From Daedaleopsis sinensis (Eukaryota > Basidiomycota > Agaricomycetes > Polyporales > Polyporaceae), in assembly GCA_033807695.1 (NCBI GenBank), contig CM066300.1, positions 1,054,001-1,118,000 on the forward strand: DNA of 64,000 bases, in the 5' to 3' direction. This document shows positions 34,828-52,600 of the stretch, piece after piece (the first letter of the stretch is position 1; each line of letters opens with the position of its first letter). The notes under the pieces are model-generated. The model was not told the DNA's origin and searched no databases. It saw only the letters and a program-made list of their open reading frames with translations. The translations under genes and the position numbers were made by a program.

Positions 34828-36817
34828 ATGGCCGCACGCAACAAAGGCCTAAATCAGGCCCCGTATTCGGAGTTGCCCGACATCCACATGAACACCGCCA
34901 AGGGCCTGACCATGTCCGTGCCCGACATCCGCATGGCTACCGCCAAAGGCATGACCGTTGACAAGGACATCCGGATGGACACAGCGAGGCCGGGTACCAC
35001 CCTCAGACAAGGACAGGGCGCATTCAAGCTGTGGGAGAAGGAGCTCCTCGACAGCCCAGAGGTCCGGAGAAAGGCCACTGTGGCTCAGCTATGTAGGTCG
35101 CCTTGATCATCGTCTATTACCCCGCGTCTCGCCGTCGACGCCTCTCTACCCATCGTCCGCCCCCGATGCCCGACCCCCATACAGTCGACTTACCACCTCG
35201 ATGCTGCACCAGATTTCCTCGATTACTACTTTAACCTCCTCGGATACATCGCCGCGCGGAAGGAGCGGCGCGCACGCTTCGACGAAGATACCGCGAAGCG
35301 GAACCTCACACAGTCAGAGTACGGGCAAGAGTTCAGGTCGTACCGCGGCCGCGAGCGTGCGCTCCTCCGCAAGCGGCGCGTCAAGCTCAAGGTCGATCAG
35401 TTTGAGATCATCGCGCAGGTCGGGCAGGGAGGGTATGGCGAGGTCTTCTTGGCACGCAAGGCGGACACGAGGGAGGTCTGCGCGCTCAAGAAGATGAAGA
35501 AGCGGACATTGTTTAAGATGGACGAGGTGAGTGTCGCCTGTGTTACCATATGTTCTAGTCCGTGACACGGGGGCTACAGGTCCGTCATGTGTTGGTCGAG
35601 CGTGATATCTTGACTGCGACGAAGACGCCATGGCTCGTTCGCTTGCTATATGCGTTCCAAGACCCCTTACACGTTTACCTGGCTATGGAGTACGTCCCCG
35701 GAGGCGACTTCCGTACTCTCTTGAACAATGCCGGCGTCCTGAAGGAGGAGATCGCGAGGTTCTACATCAGCGAGATGTTCGTTGGAGTAAACGAGCTTCA
35801 CAAGCTCGGGTACATTCATCGAGACTTGAAGCCCGAGGTATGTCCTTGCGACCATAATCATGGATATGCAAGTATTTACGCTAGGGAAAGAACTTCTTGT
35901 TAGACAGCTCAGGTCATGTCAAGCTCACCGACTTCGGTCTGGCGACCGGCGCGCTTAACCCGCAGCGCATTGAGTCGCTCAAAGTCAAGGTAAGCACAGA
36001 AAACATGCCAATGCCGTGTCCAGCGCATCTGACCTGCATAGCTCGATCGAGTGAGAGAAAACGAGATCGTAGTCCGCTCAACACTCGAACGACGCTCGAT
36101 CTACCGCTCCATGCGCCAGCAGATCCCCCGGTACGCAGACTCCATCGTCGGCTCCCCCGACTACATGGCCCCCGAGGTCCTTCGCGGTAAGCCGTACTCG
36201 TTCTCGGTCGACTACTGGTCCCTCGGGTGCATCCTGTTCGAGTTCCTCGCCGGTTTCCCGCCGTTCAGCGGCAGGACCCCGGAGGAGACGTGGACAAACT
36301 TGGACAAGTGGACGACCGTGCTCAGGAGGCCCGAGTACGACGCGCCCGAGGACCAGGTGTTCAATCTAACAGACATCGCATGGGATGCTATCACCCGGTA
36401 CGTACGCACCCCCGATAAGAGTTACTATTGCAGCCCTCTCGCCCTCTCGCTGACCGGGAATTCTGCAGACTGATCGCGCACGCGAGCGTGCGGTACGCGA
36501 CGCTCGGACAGGTGCGCGAGCACCCGTTCTTCACGGGCATCAAGTGGGACAACCTGCGCGAGAACGACCCGCCGTACGTGCCCGAGCTCACGGGCGACGA
36601 GGACACAGGCTACTACGACGACTTCACGTCCCCGCAGGACATGGAGAAGTATGCGGAGGTGATCGAGAAGCAGCGGCACGTAGAGCGGGTGAAGGAGAAG
36701 GAGGATGAGTTCGCGCGTGGGGTCTGGGTCGGGTTCACGTTCAGGAAGAACGGGCCGATGGCGATAGGCGGCGGGAGGCAGCAGGAGGACGACGGGGCGC
36801 TCGCGACGATCTTCTAG
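34828..36817 (+). CDS. NDR-family kinase DBF2/SID2
   Basis: AGC/NDR serine-threonine kinase of the mitotic exit/septation network. The MOB1-binding N-terminal region reads LDYYFNLLGYIAARKERRA and FRSYRGRERALLRKRR, typical of Dbf2/Sid2. The kinase has P-loop IIAQVGQGGYGEVFLARK, catalytic lysine CALKKMKKRTLF, and catalytic loop YIHRDLKPEN joined across an intron to FLLDSSGHVKLTDFGLATG. The long activation insert ends IVGSPDYMAPEVLRGKPYSF. A C-terminal extension follows FFTGIKWDNLRENDPPY, with DDFTSPQDM in the hydrophobic-motif region, ending GGGRQQEDDGALATIF. The first 60 residues contain three imperfect copies of a PDIxMxTAKGxT unit. About five introns. Confidence 0.93.
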
Positions 36818-37358
36818 GGTGCGGATGCGCAGCTGCATGCAGGCTGGGGTGACGACTCACGACATGATCACGATACGTACTTACATGCGAGTGGATGGAT
36901 GGCCACGAAAGATGTGTATACCTGGACTGTTGCGCAGGACTGTTGTAGACTGTGGAAAACGTTGATTCAATGATTGTTTCATCAACTTCTAAGATCTGAG
37001 GAGTCGTGCCGGTAGGATGAGCAGCGGTAAGCAGGAGAACGTGGATGCCACATCGAGATGTGTTTCATGCTACAGAAAAAACATATTCGAGCCAAATTAC
37101 GAGACAATTCTGCGATCATGTGTGTACCGTTGTTTCTGCATCGCTGCCGTCGCCGTTCAATTGGAAGACTGTTGCACCCACCACGGAAGATGTTGTTGAC
37201 CCCGATTAATATTCGACATTACTTTACAATCATTACACATATGTACATTGTGAAGTTCCTCTAGCATGATCATCATCTTCCGAGTCGTATATGGTCGTTT
37301 ATCGTCTGCCCATATGTTTCCGGCGGATTCCAAACCGACGAGGCCGGTTGGATCACGT
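36818..37358. other. Convergent intergenic region, DBF2/SID2 and chitinase
   Basis: This 541-bp, fairly AT-rich space lies between two converging genes and should contain both 3' UTRs. No exon or repeat is supported. Confidence 0.45.
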
Positions 37359-38440
37359 TCATGCGAACGCACCGGCCTTCGCGGCGGAGATCCAGGCAGC
37401 GTTGGCGTTGGGGAACTGGAAGGACATGATGCCGCCGTTCCAGCCCTTGGCCTTGGCCTGCGCGACGCACTGGCCGAGCGTCGCGGGGTCCATGAAGCCG
37501 TTCGTGGCGTCGGTGACGGCACCGGGCTTGCCAATGACGAGCTTGTTGAGGTCTACACCGTTCTTGGCGATCTCGAAGAGGGAGGAGCCCGCGAAGGGTG
37601 CGCCTGCGGCGTCGAGGAGGCCCGCGCAGTCGGTGTAGAGGCCCTGGTTGTAGAACTGAATGTTGTACTGGAGGATAGGAAAGAAAGGGTCAGCACGGCC
37701 GAGCGGTCGGCGAGGAGGAGACGTACGAAGTCGATCAAGGCCCCGACATTTTTGTTTACGGTGAGGTATGCGCCCGCGACGAACTGCTGGTTGGGCGAGA
37801 GCCAGGGGGCGAGCGGCGCATGGGAGAGGATGAACTGGCCCTGGGGCAGCGTCTGGCGGAGGGTCTGGGTGAAGGTCGTGACCCACTGCTCGGCGGCGCC
37901 GTCACCCTTGTTCATCGCGGCGAGGTCCTCGTAGTCGACGTCGATGCCGTCGAGCTGCGTGTTGAGCACGAACTGGGCCATCGTGTTCGCGGTCCCGACC
38001 GGGTCTGCGCCCTGCGTCGTCGGCTTGTCCGTCTCGCCGAACGCGGAGACGATGATGTTGATGCCCGCGTTCGCGTACTCGGCCTTCTTCGCAGCACGGA
38101 CGTCGGGCGCGAGCGCGGCGTACGCACCTGCCTGGTCGAGCGCACCGCCGAGGGTGAGGAAAGAGAGGGCGAGGACGTTCCAGCCCTGCGCAGATGGATG
38201 TCAGGACGGACGAGCACGGGACAGAGAGTCGGGCGGACTACTCACAGCAAGGTCGGCGACAGGCGGCAGGATGTCCGCAGAGACGAAGCGGTCGGTGTAG
38301 ACGACAAACGCCGGGCTGGGAATGGAGACGGCCCGGGCCACGGGCGCGGTCTGCTTGACAGGAACAGCGAGGACGCTGCTCACTGAGGCCAACGCCAGCG
38401 CAGCCGAGACGGAGGTGATCATGCGGGAGTAGGAGAACAT
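37359..38440 (-). CDS. Secreted GH18 chitinase-like glycoside hydrolase
   Basis: Glycoside hydrolase family 18 enzyme that would cleave chitin or related GlcNAc polymers. It starts MFSYSRMITSVSAALALASV with SSVLA, a clear signal peptide, so it is secreted. The TIM-barrel strands read AVSIPSPAFVVYTDRFVSAD, GWNVLALSFLTLGGALDQAG and GINIIVSAFGETDKPTT. The catalytic DxxDxDxE motif is complete in TQLDGIDVDYEDLAAMNKGD. Then come GQFILSHAPLAPWLSPNQQF, VQYNIQFYNQGLYTDCAGLL and GWNGGIMSFQFPNANAAWIS. Three exons; length about 310 residues with no chitin-binding module. A TATA box is found upstream. Confidence 0.9.
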
Positions 38441-38564
38441 CGCTGGGACGTGATAAAGAAAGTAACGAAGTGAAAAAAGCCGACTAGCGGACTTGAAGAT
38501 GTGCGAACGAAAGTAAGTAATGAAGAAGAAGGGGCTGAGGGACTTTGCTCCGCCGCGAGCTCAC

Positions 38565-38572
38565 CTTTTATA
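38565..38572 (-). promoter_or_regulatory. TATA box of the chitinase gene
   Basis: TATAAAAG on the minus strand, about 125 bp upstream of the chitinase start codon. It is one of the few clear TATA boxes in the window, fitting a regulated secreted enzyme rather than a housekeeping gene. Confidence 0.55.
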
Positions 38573-39150
38573 CACGGTCAGACACCGGTGGGCGGATTGC
38601 GATGCAGTGGTATGCCCGAAACGCGCAAGATACTCTAACTGGCACGGTGCGCTGAGTCGGTGCCATACGGCGAGGATGGGCATCGTTTGGCATCATGGAG
38701 ACCGGCGTGTACGGTCGTGATGGACGAATGCTTACTATGAACACCTTGATTGAGTTGAAGATCGCATGTTGGTGCGGAAATGTTCAGGTGCGCTGAGGCT
38801 TTGCTCCATTGGGTTACTGGCAACAAGCGGGCCATGATCTTAGCAGAGGGATCATGCCGACGCATAGGCATTGGCAGCAATGTAGACACTGCCTCAAAAC
38901 AGTCACCGGGGAATTCGTGTGGGTTGCACGGTTGTCGTCTACGCCGCAGGAGGAGATGTCTGTGAGTTTCACAGTCTATCATTCAGCGCTTCCACAGGGT
39001 CCGGTCCTGCAGTAAGATGTACGAGAGGACACTAAGATCCGAGTCCAAAGGCTTCAAATTGCAAGGGCAAATTTATCAATGTATGATGCTGTGGACACCT
39101 CGCAGCAATGATACGCACATCTTGGTTCGTCGGCGGTTGTGAGTCTGATG

Positions 39151-40550
39151 TCAAGACGGTTGCAGCTGGTCCAGTTTGAGTTTGATTTCGTTCAACTTGT
39201 CCTCCGAGTCCCTGCGAATAACTGCGCTTTCGACACGTGAGCATGGCCAAATCTGGCGATGTTGGATTGACATATCTTAGATCCGGAACTTACTTCGTAG
39301 TAGTTTGGACCTTCTCAAACAACCGCAACGAGTTCAGTTTCAATTTGATCATCACTCTGGCCAAGTGACGAATTGCTCAAGCCGCGTAACTTGCGAGTCT
39401 ATGATTGAAATTCTAGAGTATCTTCAGCTTATCACGACCACGATAGCAACGAGCGGGAGGTAGTAACGGTCTCTTCACTCACCAGCTGCAGGTATTTTCC
39501 TTTTAGCTCTGCGATTTGAATCGCCCCTACTTCACGTTGATGGTCTCATCTCATGGATCACCTCTTGTCATGAAGATGACATGTGAATGGAATGAATGCT
39601 ACTGCGTTCCGCAGCGACGCGCAGCTCTACGGGGGTTGTCGGCGTTAGAAACGAAAGCATTAACGGACATTGGCGAGGAAATTGGCCAAGACGAGATTGC
39701 CTCGGTCAGAGAGCTGCTTGTGCATAAAGCGATCGCGAGTACTGTAACAACTGAGCAAGATATTTAGTCAGTCGTTTTAAATCCTTCGGCCTTCCTTTGC
39801 TCACCAGAGAAATCTTCAGAGGGGCTATCTTGTCTTGGGTAGGGGACACTAATATGCAACGACGGTACCGAGTCGTTACTGTCAGGGTGTCCGGATCCCA
39901 CCGTGACCGCAATACATATCCAACTTGTTTGATCACTTACTTGACGATCCACGCCATGCACCATAATTCTCATATAGATCAACATCCGACGTAGGTCATG
40001 GGGATTCAGTGATAAGCGTGCAAGAATATTTGGGGTCTCAGATGTATGCGTTGTTTAAATTTCACCGTGAAGAGGTGGATTTCTCCAGGTAAAACAAGGT
40101 CGATGTTCGCTAGGATACAATATTGCCATGCACCTGCGCGCACGGAGTACCGGTGTAGGGTGTCAAGCTAAGACGATAAGCGTTCAGTCAGTACCCAAGG
40201 GTGTATGGATTGAATAAAGCGGACAAACAACCGTCGGCGTGGACTGCGTTGACCCAGTCAAGGTAATTGAACGCCATCTGGAAGCTTATAGAACGTATTG
40301 AAGCATAGCGTGTTTGACATATCATCGATGTTGGAAACTTCATATTGCAACAGATACAAGATCATAAAACCATACGGACGAAACACTGCAAATATGCCCC
40401 GCCTAGTCTCGTTGCAAGGTGGTCGCGAGATCTGACACCGACCGACGGATAGACTTGGCGAGGATGTTGCTCTTCGTCGCCGCGAGCGCCTGCAAATCCC
40501 CTGCGATGAAATGGGAAGCAAGTGACTCTATGGCGGGGACGAAATGACAT
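39151..40550 (-). other. Possible spliced gene of unknown function
   Basis: Several minus-strand segments read like protein but I could not join them all. They are YSVRAGAWQYCILANIDLVL with PGEIHLFT (about 40170-40060); LARLSLNPHDLRRMLIYMRI (about 40010); VTTRYRRCILVSPTQDKIAP and GRPKDLKRLTKYLAQLLQYS (about 39870-39730); IAELKGKYLQ (about 39510); and a coiled-coil end KLNSLRLFEKVQTTTNAVIR with DKLNEIKLKLDQLQPS and a stop at 39151-39153. The last two are joined by a good GTAAGT donor at about 39294. No family is recognised. The mix of a globular part and a C-terminal coil is only a description. It could be a decayed gene. Confidence 0.3.
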
Positions 40551-40580
40551 TGTGAGGAAATCGGCCGCTGGCCCGCGAGT

Positions 40581-40588
40581 TTATATAC
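40581..40588 (+). promoter_or_regulatory. TATA-like element upstream of PRP16
   Basis: TTATATAC lies about 125 bp before the PRP16 start codon, the usual distance for a fungal TATA element. It is a single-motif call. Confidence 0.3.
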
Positions 40589-40708
40589 GCCCTTCCGTTT
40601 GGCCTTATTGTGGTTGTGGCAGTGGGCGTCTGTATGACTGGCTGTTCTCTGTCCGGGTTACATACCTAAGCCTCGGACTTGCCGAAACTCTCCTCTTCTT
40701 CCTGCTGT

Positions 40709-45496
<4,788 letters not shown>

Positions 45497-45666
45497 GTGA
45501 GTCATGTAGCGCTACGTATGGCATCGGCGGAGGGACGATGTAGATCGCATAGATCGTTGTATTGTATATGCATTTATGAGCGTGAGCATGAACAAACCCC
45601 CCGGGTTTAAGATGTCTATCTAAACGGCTATATCTAACCACGCATCTAGCTAAGTCTACAATGCCT

Positions 45667-48148
45667 CTAGGTATTACTACTACTGGTACGAGGGCCCTTG
45701 CCAACATCTTGAGGGATTGGCAAGTCATTATGATCCAGCCGTCCTTGGGATACATCACTAGGACTCTTCTCGTTGCCTCCTCCGACTGATGCAGTCACTT
45801 TCTCCGCCTCGAGTTGTTCCTGCTCCAGCTCAGCCTTTTTCTTCAGCCCCTCCTCATCTCCCCTCGTCAGCTCGGTGTGCCGGATGAGGAGGATCGCCGC
45901 AACAGTCGCGAGCGCATTCAGGCTCGCGTTCAGGATGAACACCGTCCGGAAGCCCTTGATGTACGCATCGAGGATCTGCTGTGCGACCTCCGCGGAGAGG
46001 CCGAGCGAGGAAAGGGTAGACGAGGAGGCGGAGGTACGCGCGCCAAGGATAGTAGGGTCGTCGACGACGGTGGCGATTGTTGAGGGCGGCAGGGAAAGCG
46101 CGGACATGGCGTGGCGGAGGGAATTATTGCTGCACGCGATAATGTCAGTCAACTCAGAGGAAGGAGTTTACGAAGGGAGAGAGGATGGTGAGAACGCACA
46201 TAATGGTCGCGCCAATTGCTAGGGAGAAGGTGCCACCGAGAAGGCGAACGAACTATGCCCGGGTGCGAAGTCAGTCTCGATGTCCAGGAGAGAGTCTGAG
46301 GCAGGGTACTTGCGTTGCGGACAGCTGTGACAACGGACATGTCCTTCCGCGACACGCTCGCTTGAGCGGCGATCGTCGTCGTCTGCAGTGTCTGATGGAA
46401 ATCATGTCGGTGCTCTCGTCACAGATGATGCCAGTCGCAAGCTAAGATGGATCACTAACCCCACCAGCCCCGATACCGGCAATGAGCATGAAGAAGACGA
46501 GCAGGCCTTGCGGGGTTGAAGGCTTGACAGTCGACAGGCAGCCGCATGCAACGGTCCAAATTGCAAAACCCGTATAAATGTTTGTCTGTTCGCACCGGCC
46601 GCCATTCAGCCATCTGCGGACGCTGTCACGGCCCGAACCCATTATTGACTCACCCGATACCTTCCCGTGTAAGTGATCAGCTGGCCCTATACGGTGGAAG
46701 AATCATCGCGTGAGTTGGAGAAGGGTCGAGCAGAGTTGGAGAGAAACGGGAACGTACCGAAATGAAGCTGGCGAGTGTCTGACTAACTAGCACTGGGAGA
46801 AGGAAAACACCGGATCGTACGGCCGAGTAACTCAGGGCTACCTGGAAGTACTGCGGAAGATAGAACAGCGACGAGTAGAACACGAAGCCGCTATTAATTA
46901 AGATGGTCAGCCATGAAGTGTGTTGGATCTATTCTAGGCGGATACCCACTTTACGAGCATCGTGATGTACACGCCAGTAACGGTGACCTGCTTGAAGATG
47001 TACACTTACCACACGCTGCGTGAGCGAGTAAAATTTGATGGTAAAATGCAGTGCGTACTAGGTATGATCGGGAGCCGTGCTCCTTTCCATTCCCAGAGGC
47101 AAAAGAGTGCAACGACGAATACACCGGAGAATAGCGGTGCGAGGACGATAGGAGAGGTCCACGGGAAAGTCACACCACCCTGCGAGACAGACCTGTTCAT
47201 CAGCACATCCTACAACGAGCGCAAGATATGATACTTGCCCAGATGAGCGGGAGAATGACCAAGGTACACCCGGCAAGTGTCAAGACCGTGCCAAGGTAGT
47301 CTACCACCGCAAGCTTTTTGCCGAAGTCGCCTTCTACCGGCTTGAGGGGTAGGACGAGCAGCACAAACGCGACCGCGCACGCAGACACGGGGATCGTGAG
47401 CCAGAAGCACCACCGCCAGCCGGCCTTCTCGGCCAGGACGCCGCCCAGCAGGGGCCCGACCGCGAAGCCAAACGCGACGACGACCCCAATGATGCCCTGG
47501 TACTTGCCGCGGTCACGGAGTGAGACGACGTCGGAGATGATGATCTGCGCCATGCTGACGATGCCGCCTCCGCCGGCGCCCGCGACCCCGCGGAGGACGA
47601 TCAGTTGGATGATTGTGCGCGAGAAGCCGGCCGCGAGGCTGCCGACCATGAAGATGCCCATGGCGAGGCAGAGTGCGGCCTTTCGGCCGAAGATGTCGCT
47701 GAAGCGGCCATCTGTGCGACAACGAGATCAATGGCGGTCAGCGCAAGGCCGAACTCGGAGGTCGCACCCCGAGGCACGAGTACGCGTGTAGGGAGGTGTA
47801 CGTACAGAGCGGCTGGAAGGCGGTCGAGGTGAGGAAGTACGCGGACGGCACCCACGAGACGACCGAGCCCGCGTTGAAGGCGGCAGAGATGGTGGGGAGG
47901 GCGGTCGCGACGATCGTGCCGTCCAGGCAAGAGACGAGGATGCAGAGCGCGAGGCCGGCGAAGACGGCCATGATTTTCTTGCGCGGGAGGAGGTTCGTCT
48001 GGTCAGTAAGAGAGACGCTCTCTGAGCGGGGGTCCGCCACGGTCGTAGTGTCGTCATGGTCATGGTCGTGTGCGAGAGTGGCGAGAGCCGTCTCGAGATC
48101 GTCGCGACTGGTAGAGTGGTTGAATCCACTAGCAGGGTGGGTGGACAT
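45667..48148 (-). CDS. MFS exporter, DHA2 (14-TM) drug:H+ antiporter type
   Basis: Proton-coupled multidrug or metabolite exporter of the plasma or vacuolar membrane. It starts MSTHPASGFNHSTSRDDLET with a His/Asp-rich head, then TM1 ALCILVSCLDGTIVATALPT with the DHA2 motif. MFS motif A is rebuilt across an intron as LYGRFSDIFGRKAAL. Motif C-like glycines lie in GIIGVVVAFGFAVGPLLGGV, followed by GWRWCFWLTIPVSACAVAFV. The last exon has IKGFRTVFILNASLNALATV and a charged tail ending KGPRTSSSNT. About nine introns. Convergent with PRP16 (170 bp between stops). The substrate cannot be inferred. Confidence 0.87.
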
Positions 48149-49625
48149 GGCTGGAGGGTCGCAGCGATGTACCGTAGCAGCAGCGTATTGCGTACGTGAA
48201 CGTCCTGATGCCTCGAGCGGCACGGCTAGCGAGGGGAGTCGCTGCGATGTTCAGGCTGGAGGAGCAATAAGTACTAGGTGGAAGACTCTCCGACCGATCA
48301 TCCGACCGGTCACCCGACTAAATTTATAGAAGTACGCACATGCAGCGCTCCAGGTGGAACGTTACGTTGGTATCCGCGGTGATTGGTCGTGCTAGTCGTT
48401 CTTACACAGCCGACGTTCCAGGACACTCTCCGGAGACACTGACTGACGATTGCCTGGGCCGCTGCGGGTCGAGTGTACCGAAAGGAAGGTGGTCCGTATG
48501 ATGCATGCATTGTCCTGCGTGCGGTCGGCATCTCTGCCGGGCGTTCTGCTTTACATATCTTCCACGCTCGGGGTGGCTTCTGCCAATGAACGTTGCCTCT
48601 GGCCTCATGTTTAGACTTCGATAAGCCCGTCGGCCGGTTTGTCCGATGGTGATCGATGAGGCGCGGAGGAAGAAAATAAGTACCTTATGTAGCTAGGTGC
48701 CGGCGGCTGTGGGTTGTCGATAAGAAAGTGACACAGCTGCATTTCAATCCGAGTCGTAAGTTTGTAAGTATCGTCAAGCGGTCTACACACCAGAGAACAC
48801 AGCAAGGTGAACTTTGTTCTTCGCACCTTCTGCTTCATCGTCCACCGTGGCTATCCCAAGCTATATTCTAGGATCGAACACGGGCATGGAAGACTCTGTA
48901 GTAGTTATTTCATAAACAGAGGCAACTTGTGGTACTAATCCGAGAAGCGCTCATGACCTACCTCCCCGGTCGTTCAACTAGTTGTCGCCTGACCTCATGC
49001 AGACACTGGCCACCTCCGGTCTACGCCTTCCCACCGAATACCAGCTGTTGGGAAGTCTATGCTTTCTCCATTCCTGACGTTTTTCTGGCCTTGAAACTGG
49101 AGTGTGGTTAGTAAATCAGTACGAAGTTTATCTCCTTCAGTTACCGCAACCGCGTCAGTCACATAGAGCAAACCAGAGGCCGAGCGCTCACCGTGTCCGA
49201 ACGACTGCGTCTTCACAACTACCCGTAAATGATCTATAGTATACCAAAAGTTATGTACTGAAGTAGCAGACGGTGGTGTCAATATTGATGTGTACTGTGC
49301 GGTCTACCATAGCTACAAGAGTAAGTACTATATAAATCATAGTTCGCGCTCAAGCGCCCATCAGAACAGCGGGCGTCTGTGTGTCGGGGACGCGTTGCAA
49401 GCCCGTTTTGGACAGACGCTCTTCCTCCTCTGCCCTCCTCCTCCCCGCACGACACAGCGGCCGACTCCCACCGCCTCGACATCCACGACATCTCCCGCCG
49501 CCTCAAATACCCTTGCGGCGCGTATATACTCGACCGGGCCCTCTACTACCGCCCTTCACCTCCGTCGTTGCCCAGCTGTCTCCACCTCATCCTGTTCTTG
49601 CTAGCTCTTCCCGGACCAGATCCCC
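48149..49625. other. Intergenic 1.5 kb before the dynein gene, with TATA and pyrimidine leader
   Basis: No supported gene. TATATAAA at 49329-49336 and a CT-rich leader (about 49416-49620) look like the dynein gene promoter and 5' UTR. A minus-strand open frame at 48995-49282 contains NVRNGESIDFPTAGIRWEGV, which I cannot assign and do not call. Confidence 0.4.
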
Positions 49626-52600
49626 ATGGCAGGCGTTGACTCGCCTCTTGCTCCTCTAACGAACGGTATTCATCGAACGAATGGCGCGCTCAATGGCAAT
49701 GGCGATCTACACGACCCCATCATAGAGCCCGCTATCGCGTTCGACCCCGCAGTCTTTCGTTTATATCTGCTTTCTCTCCTTCCTCCACTACTCGGTGCCC
49801 CTTCAGAAGAATTCGAATCCATCTATGACGAAGACTTTGACGACCGGGTCGCGCGGTTCGCAGGAGAGGGTGGCGGCGTCGTCTATGTCGTCAAAAAGAG
49901 AGACGAACAAGAAAGTGAGCTACATGACCTCCTCAGTGTCTCTCTTCGATGCTGAGCATGCTCAGGCGAAGACGCCCCCCCGACCTACTCCTACAAGCTC
50001 ACGCAGACCCTCACTTACGACCCCTCTCATGTCACGACCCTTGCTATCATCAAACGCGGCCCCCTTCTCGATCCTACATCCCCTTTGGCTACTCAACTAC
50101 ATATCCTCAACTTGTTTGGCAGCGATGAGACTCCATACGAGAGCTTGCACGCTGTCATTAGCTGCGCCATGAAGCCTTTCTTTGAAGCCTTCGTCGGTGC
50201 AAGAGGCGGAGGCAAGGATGGCGACGGCAAGATGGGTATGTGTGATATTCGAATGTCACGCAGTCGACTCTCATCTCGCGCGATTCAGGTATCCCTGTCA
50301 CTAAGAAGAAGTTTGCGGAACTGGAGCTCTCCCTCCTCCACCTGCAACAGAACGTCGAGATTCCAGAAACCCATCTGATCATCCACCCCATTATTCAGCG
50401 TGTAGTTGAGCAGGCTCGCGCGTCTGGCTCAAGACCAAACCTGTCCGACATCTCCACCAAACAGCTTAATGACAGCTCCTTCCTCAACACGCTGCAAAGC
50501 CATGTGAACCAGTGGATCAAGTCTATCCAGACCGTCACGAAGCTTACTCGCGATGTTTCCTCCGGTACCGCATCACAGGAAATTAACTTCTGGCTTAGCT
50601 TGGAACGCGCACTCGAGGGGATCGAGGCGCAGCTCCGCAGTGATGAAGTCAACATGGTTATGGACTGTCTGCGGAATGCCAAGAGGTTCCACGCCACGGT
50701 TAGTTTCATCGCCGATACTGGTCTCAAGGACGCGACGGATACTGGTAAGTGACTGGTAAGTCCGTCTAGATGCCTCTCGCCTAATTGCCTGCCTGTAGTG
50801 CACAAGTACAACCAGCTCATGAAGGATTTCCCATTGAACGAGCTGCTTTCTGCCACCGATCTCGACAAGATCCAGGAGGCGGTGGTGTTCATCTTTGGTC
50901 ACATCAACCGTAAGCTGAAGCTCGCGCCGTACCCGATCCGACGGGCGCTCCCCCTCGTCGAAGCTATCTCCCGCGACTTCAATGACCAACTGCTGCGCGT
51001 GCTCACCTCACATCGGCTACTATACACGCCGTACGAGACCTTCGAACGGCTGCTCTCGCAAACGATGGCCATCTTCCGGACATGGGACGACCACATGAAG
51101 GAGTTCACGAACGTCGCGCGTGAGGCCGCGCGTAAGCGCCAGGAGAAGTTCATCCCCATCAAGGTCATTCCGGCACACGCAAAGCTGCAGGATCGCATCC
51201 GCTACCTTCGGGATTGGCGGAAGCAACACGAGCAGCTTGCGGTCATGACGGGTCCGACGAAGGGCCTCGGGAGCGTAGGCACGGAGATGGGCGGCATGGA
51301 CATGGAGGCGGAAGTCAAGGAGGCGTACGAGGTCATGAAGCGGATAGATGTCCTGGACGTTTCGCAAGGTGAGTTGCAGTTTGTTCGCGGTGTCGCAAAG
51401 TGACTGACACGCAACTCCAGAGGGCAATGAGATATGGGTCGCTGCCGAGAACGCGTACAACGAGCGCGTCGCTCGAGTCGAAAACCAGATCATCGCACGG
51501 TTGCGCGACAGGCTAGGAACTGCTCGTAACGCGAACGAGATGTTCCGCGTGTTCTCAAAATTCAACGCGTTGTTCGTCCGCCCAAAGGTGTGCCAGACGC
51601 GATGTTCTCGGCCGTGCGCTTCATTCATATATGTTCCATCTAGATCCGAGGTGCCATCCAGGAGTACCAGACGCAGCTGATCGACTCTGTCAAGGAGGAT
51701 ATCAAGCGTTTGCACGACAAGGTTAGCAGCATGTGTAGTCGTGTCGCGTGACGGGGCTTACAACGTTATGCCCACAGTTCAAAACGCAATATCGGTTCTC
51801 CGAAGCGTACCACATGTCCCAAATGCGAGATCTACCGCCAATATCTGGTGCGATTATTTGGGCCCGACAGATCGACCGGCAACTCCAAGCGTACATGAAG
51901 CGCGTCGAAGACGTCCTGGGCAAGGGGTGGGAGCTCTACGCCGAGGGCCAAAAGCTCCAGTCTGAGTCGTCCGCCTTCCGGAAGAAGCTCGATGTCCGCC
52001 CGGTGTACGAGGCGTGGCTGCACGACATCAACCGCCGCGACATGGGCGTCGGGGGGCGGCTGTTCGAGATCGTGCGCTTGCGCGGAGGCGGGTACCAGCT
52101 CGCGGTGAACTTCGACCCGCAGATCATCACGCTCTTTAAGGAGGTCCGGAACCTGCTCTGGCAGAACTTCCAGGTGCCGCACGCGACCACTAACATGGCC
52201 AAGGACGCGAAGCGGGTGTACCCGCATGCGGTCAGTCTGATGGAGACGGTGCGGACGTATGGGCAGACGCTCGATCTGGTAGAGAACAACAAGGGCATCG
52301 AGTGGCTCGTCGCGGAGTACCGGAACGAGGCGCAACGGATGGTGACTCGGGGTGAGTGTGCCTCATCATCGAGTTGCGGAGCGTGTGCTGACTAGGTCGG
52401 TCGACAGGCATGAACATTCGGTGGGATTACTTCGTCAATCAGTACGACACCGCCCGCTATGTTTCAAGTGATGGTGCCCGCGAGACTCGGCATATACAGT
52501 TCGTCAGGGAGTTTGCGAGTGTGGTCTCCATCCTTCAGGTACGATTCCCTTGCTCGCACGAGTTACCATTATTCACCGTCGTTCGTACTGTAGGACAAGA

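Noticed and set aside
48995..49282. Minus-strand frame with NVRNGESIDFPTAGIRWEGV
   Set aside because: Short, with no start context, partner exons or family match. It may lie in the dynein promoter region.
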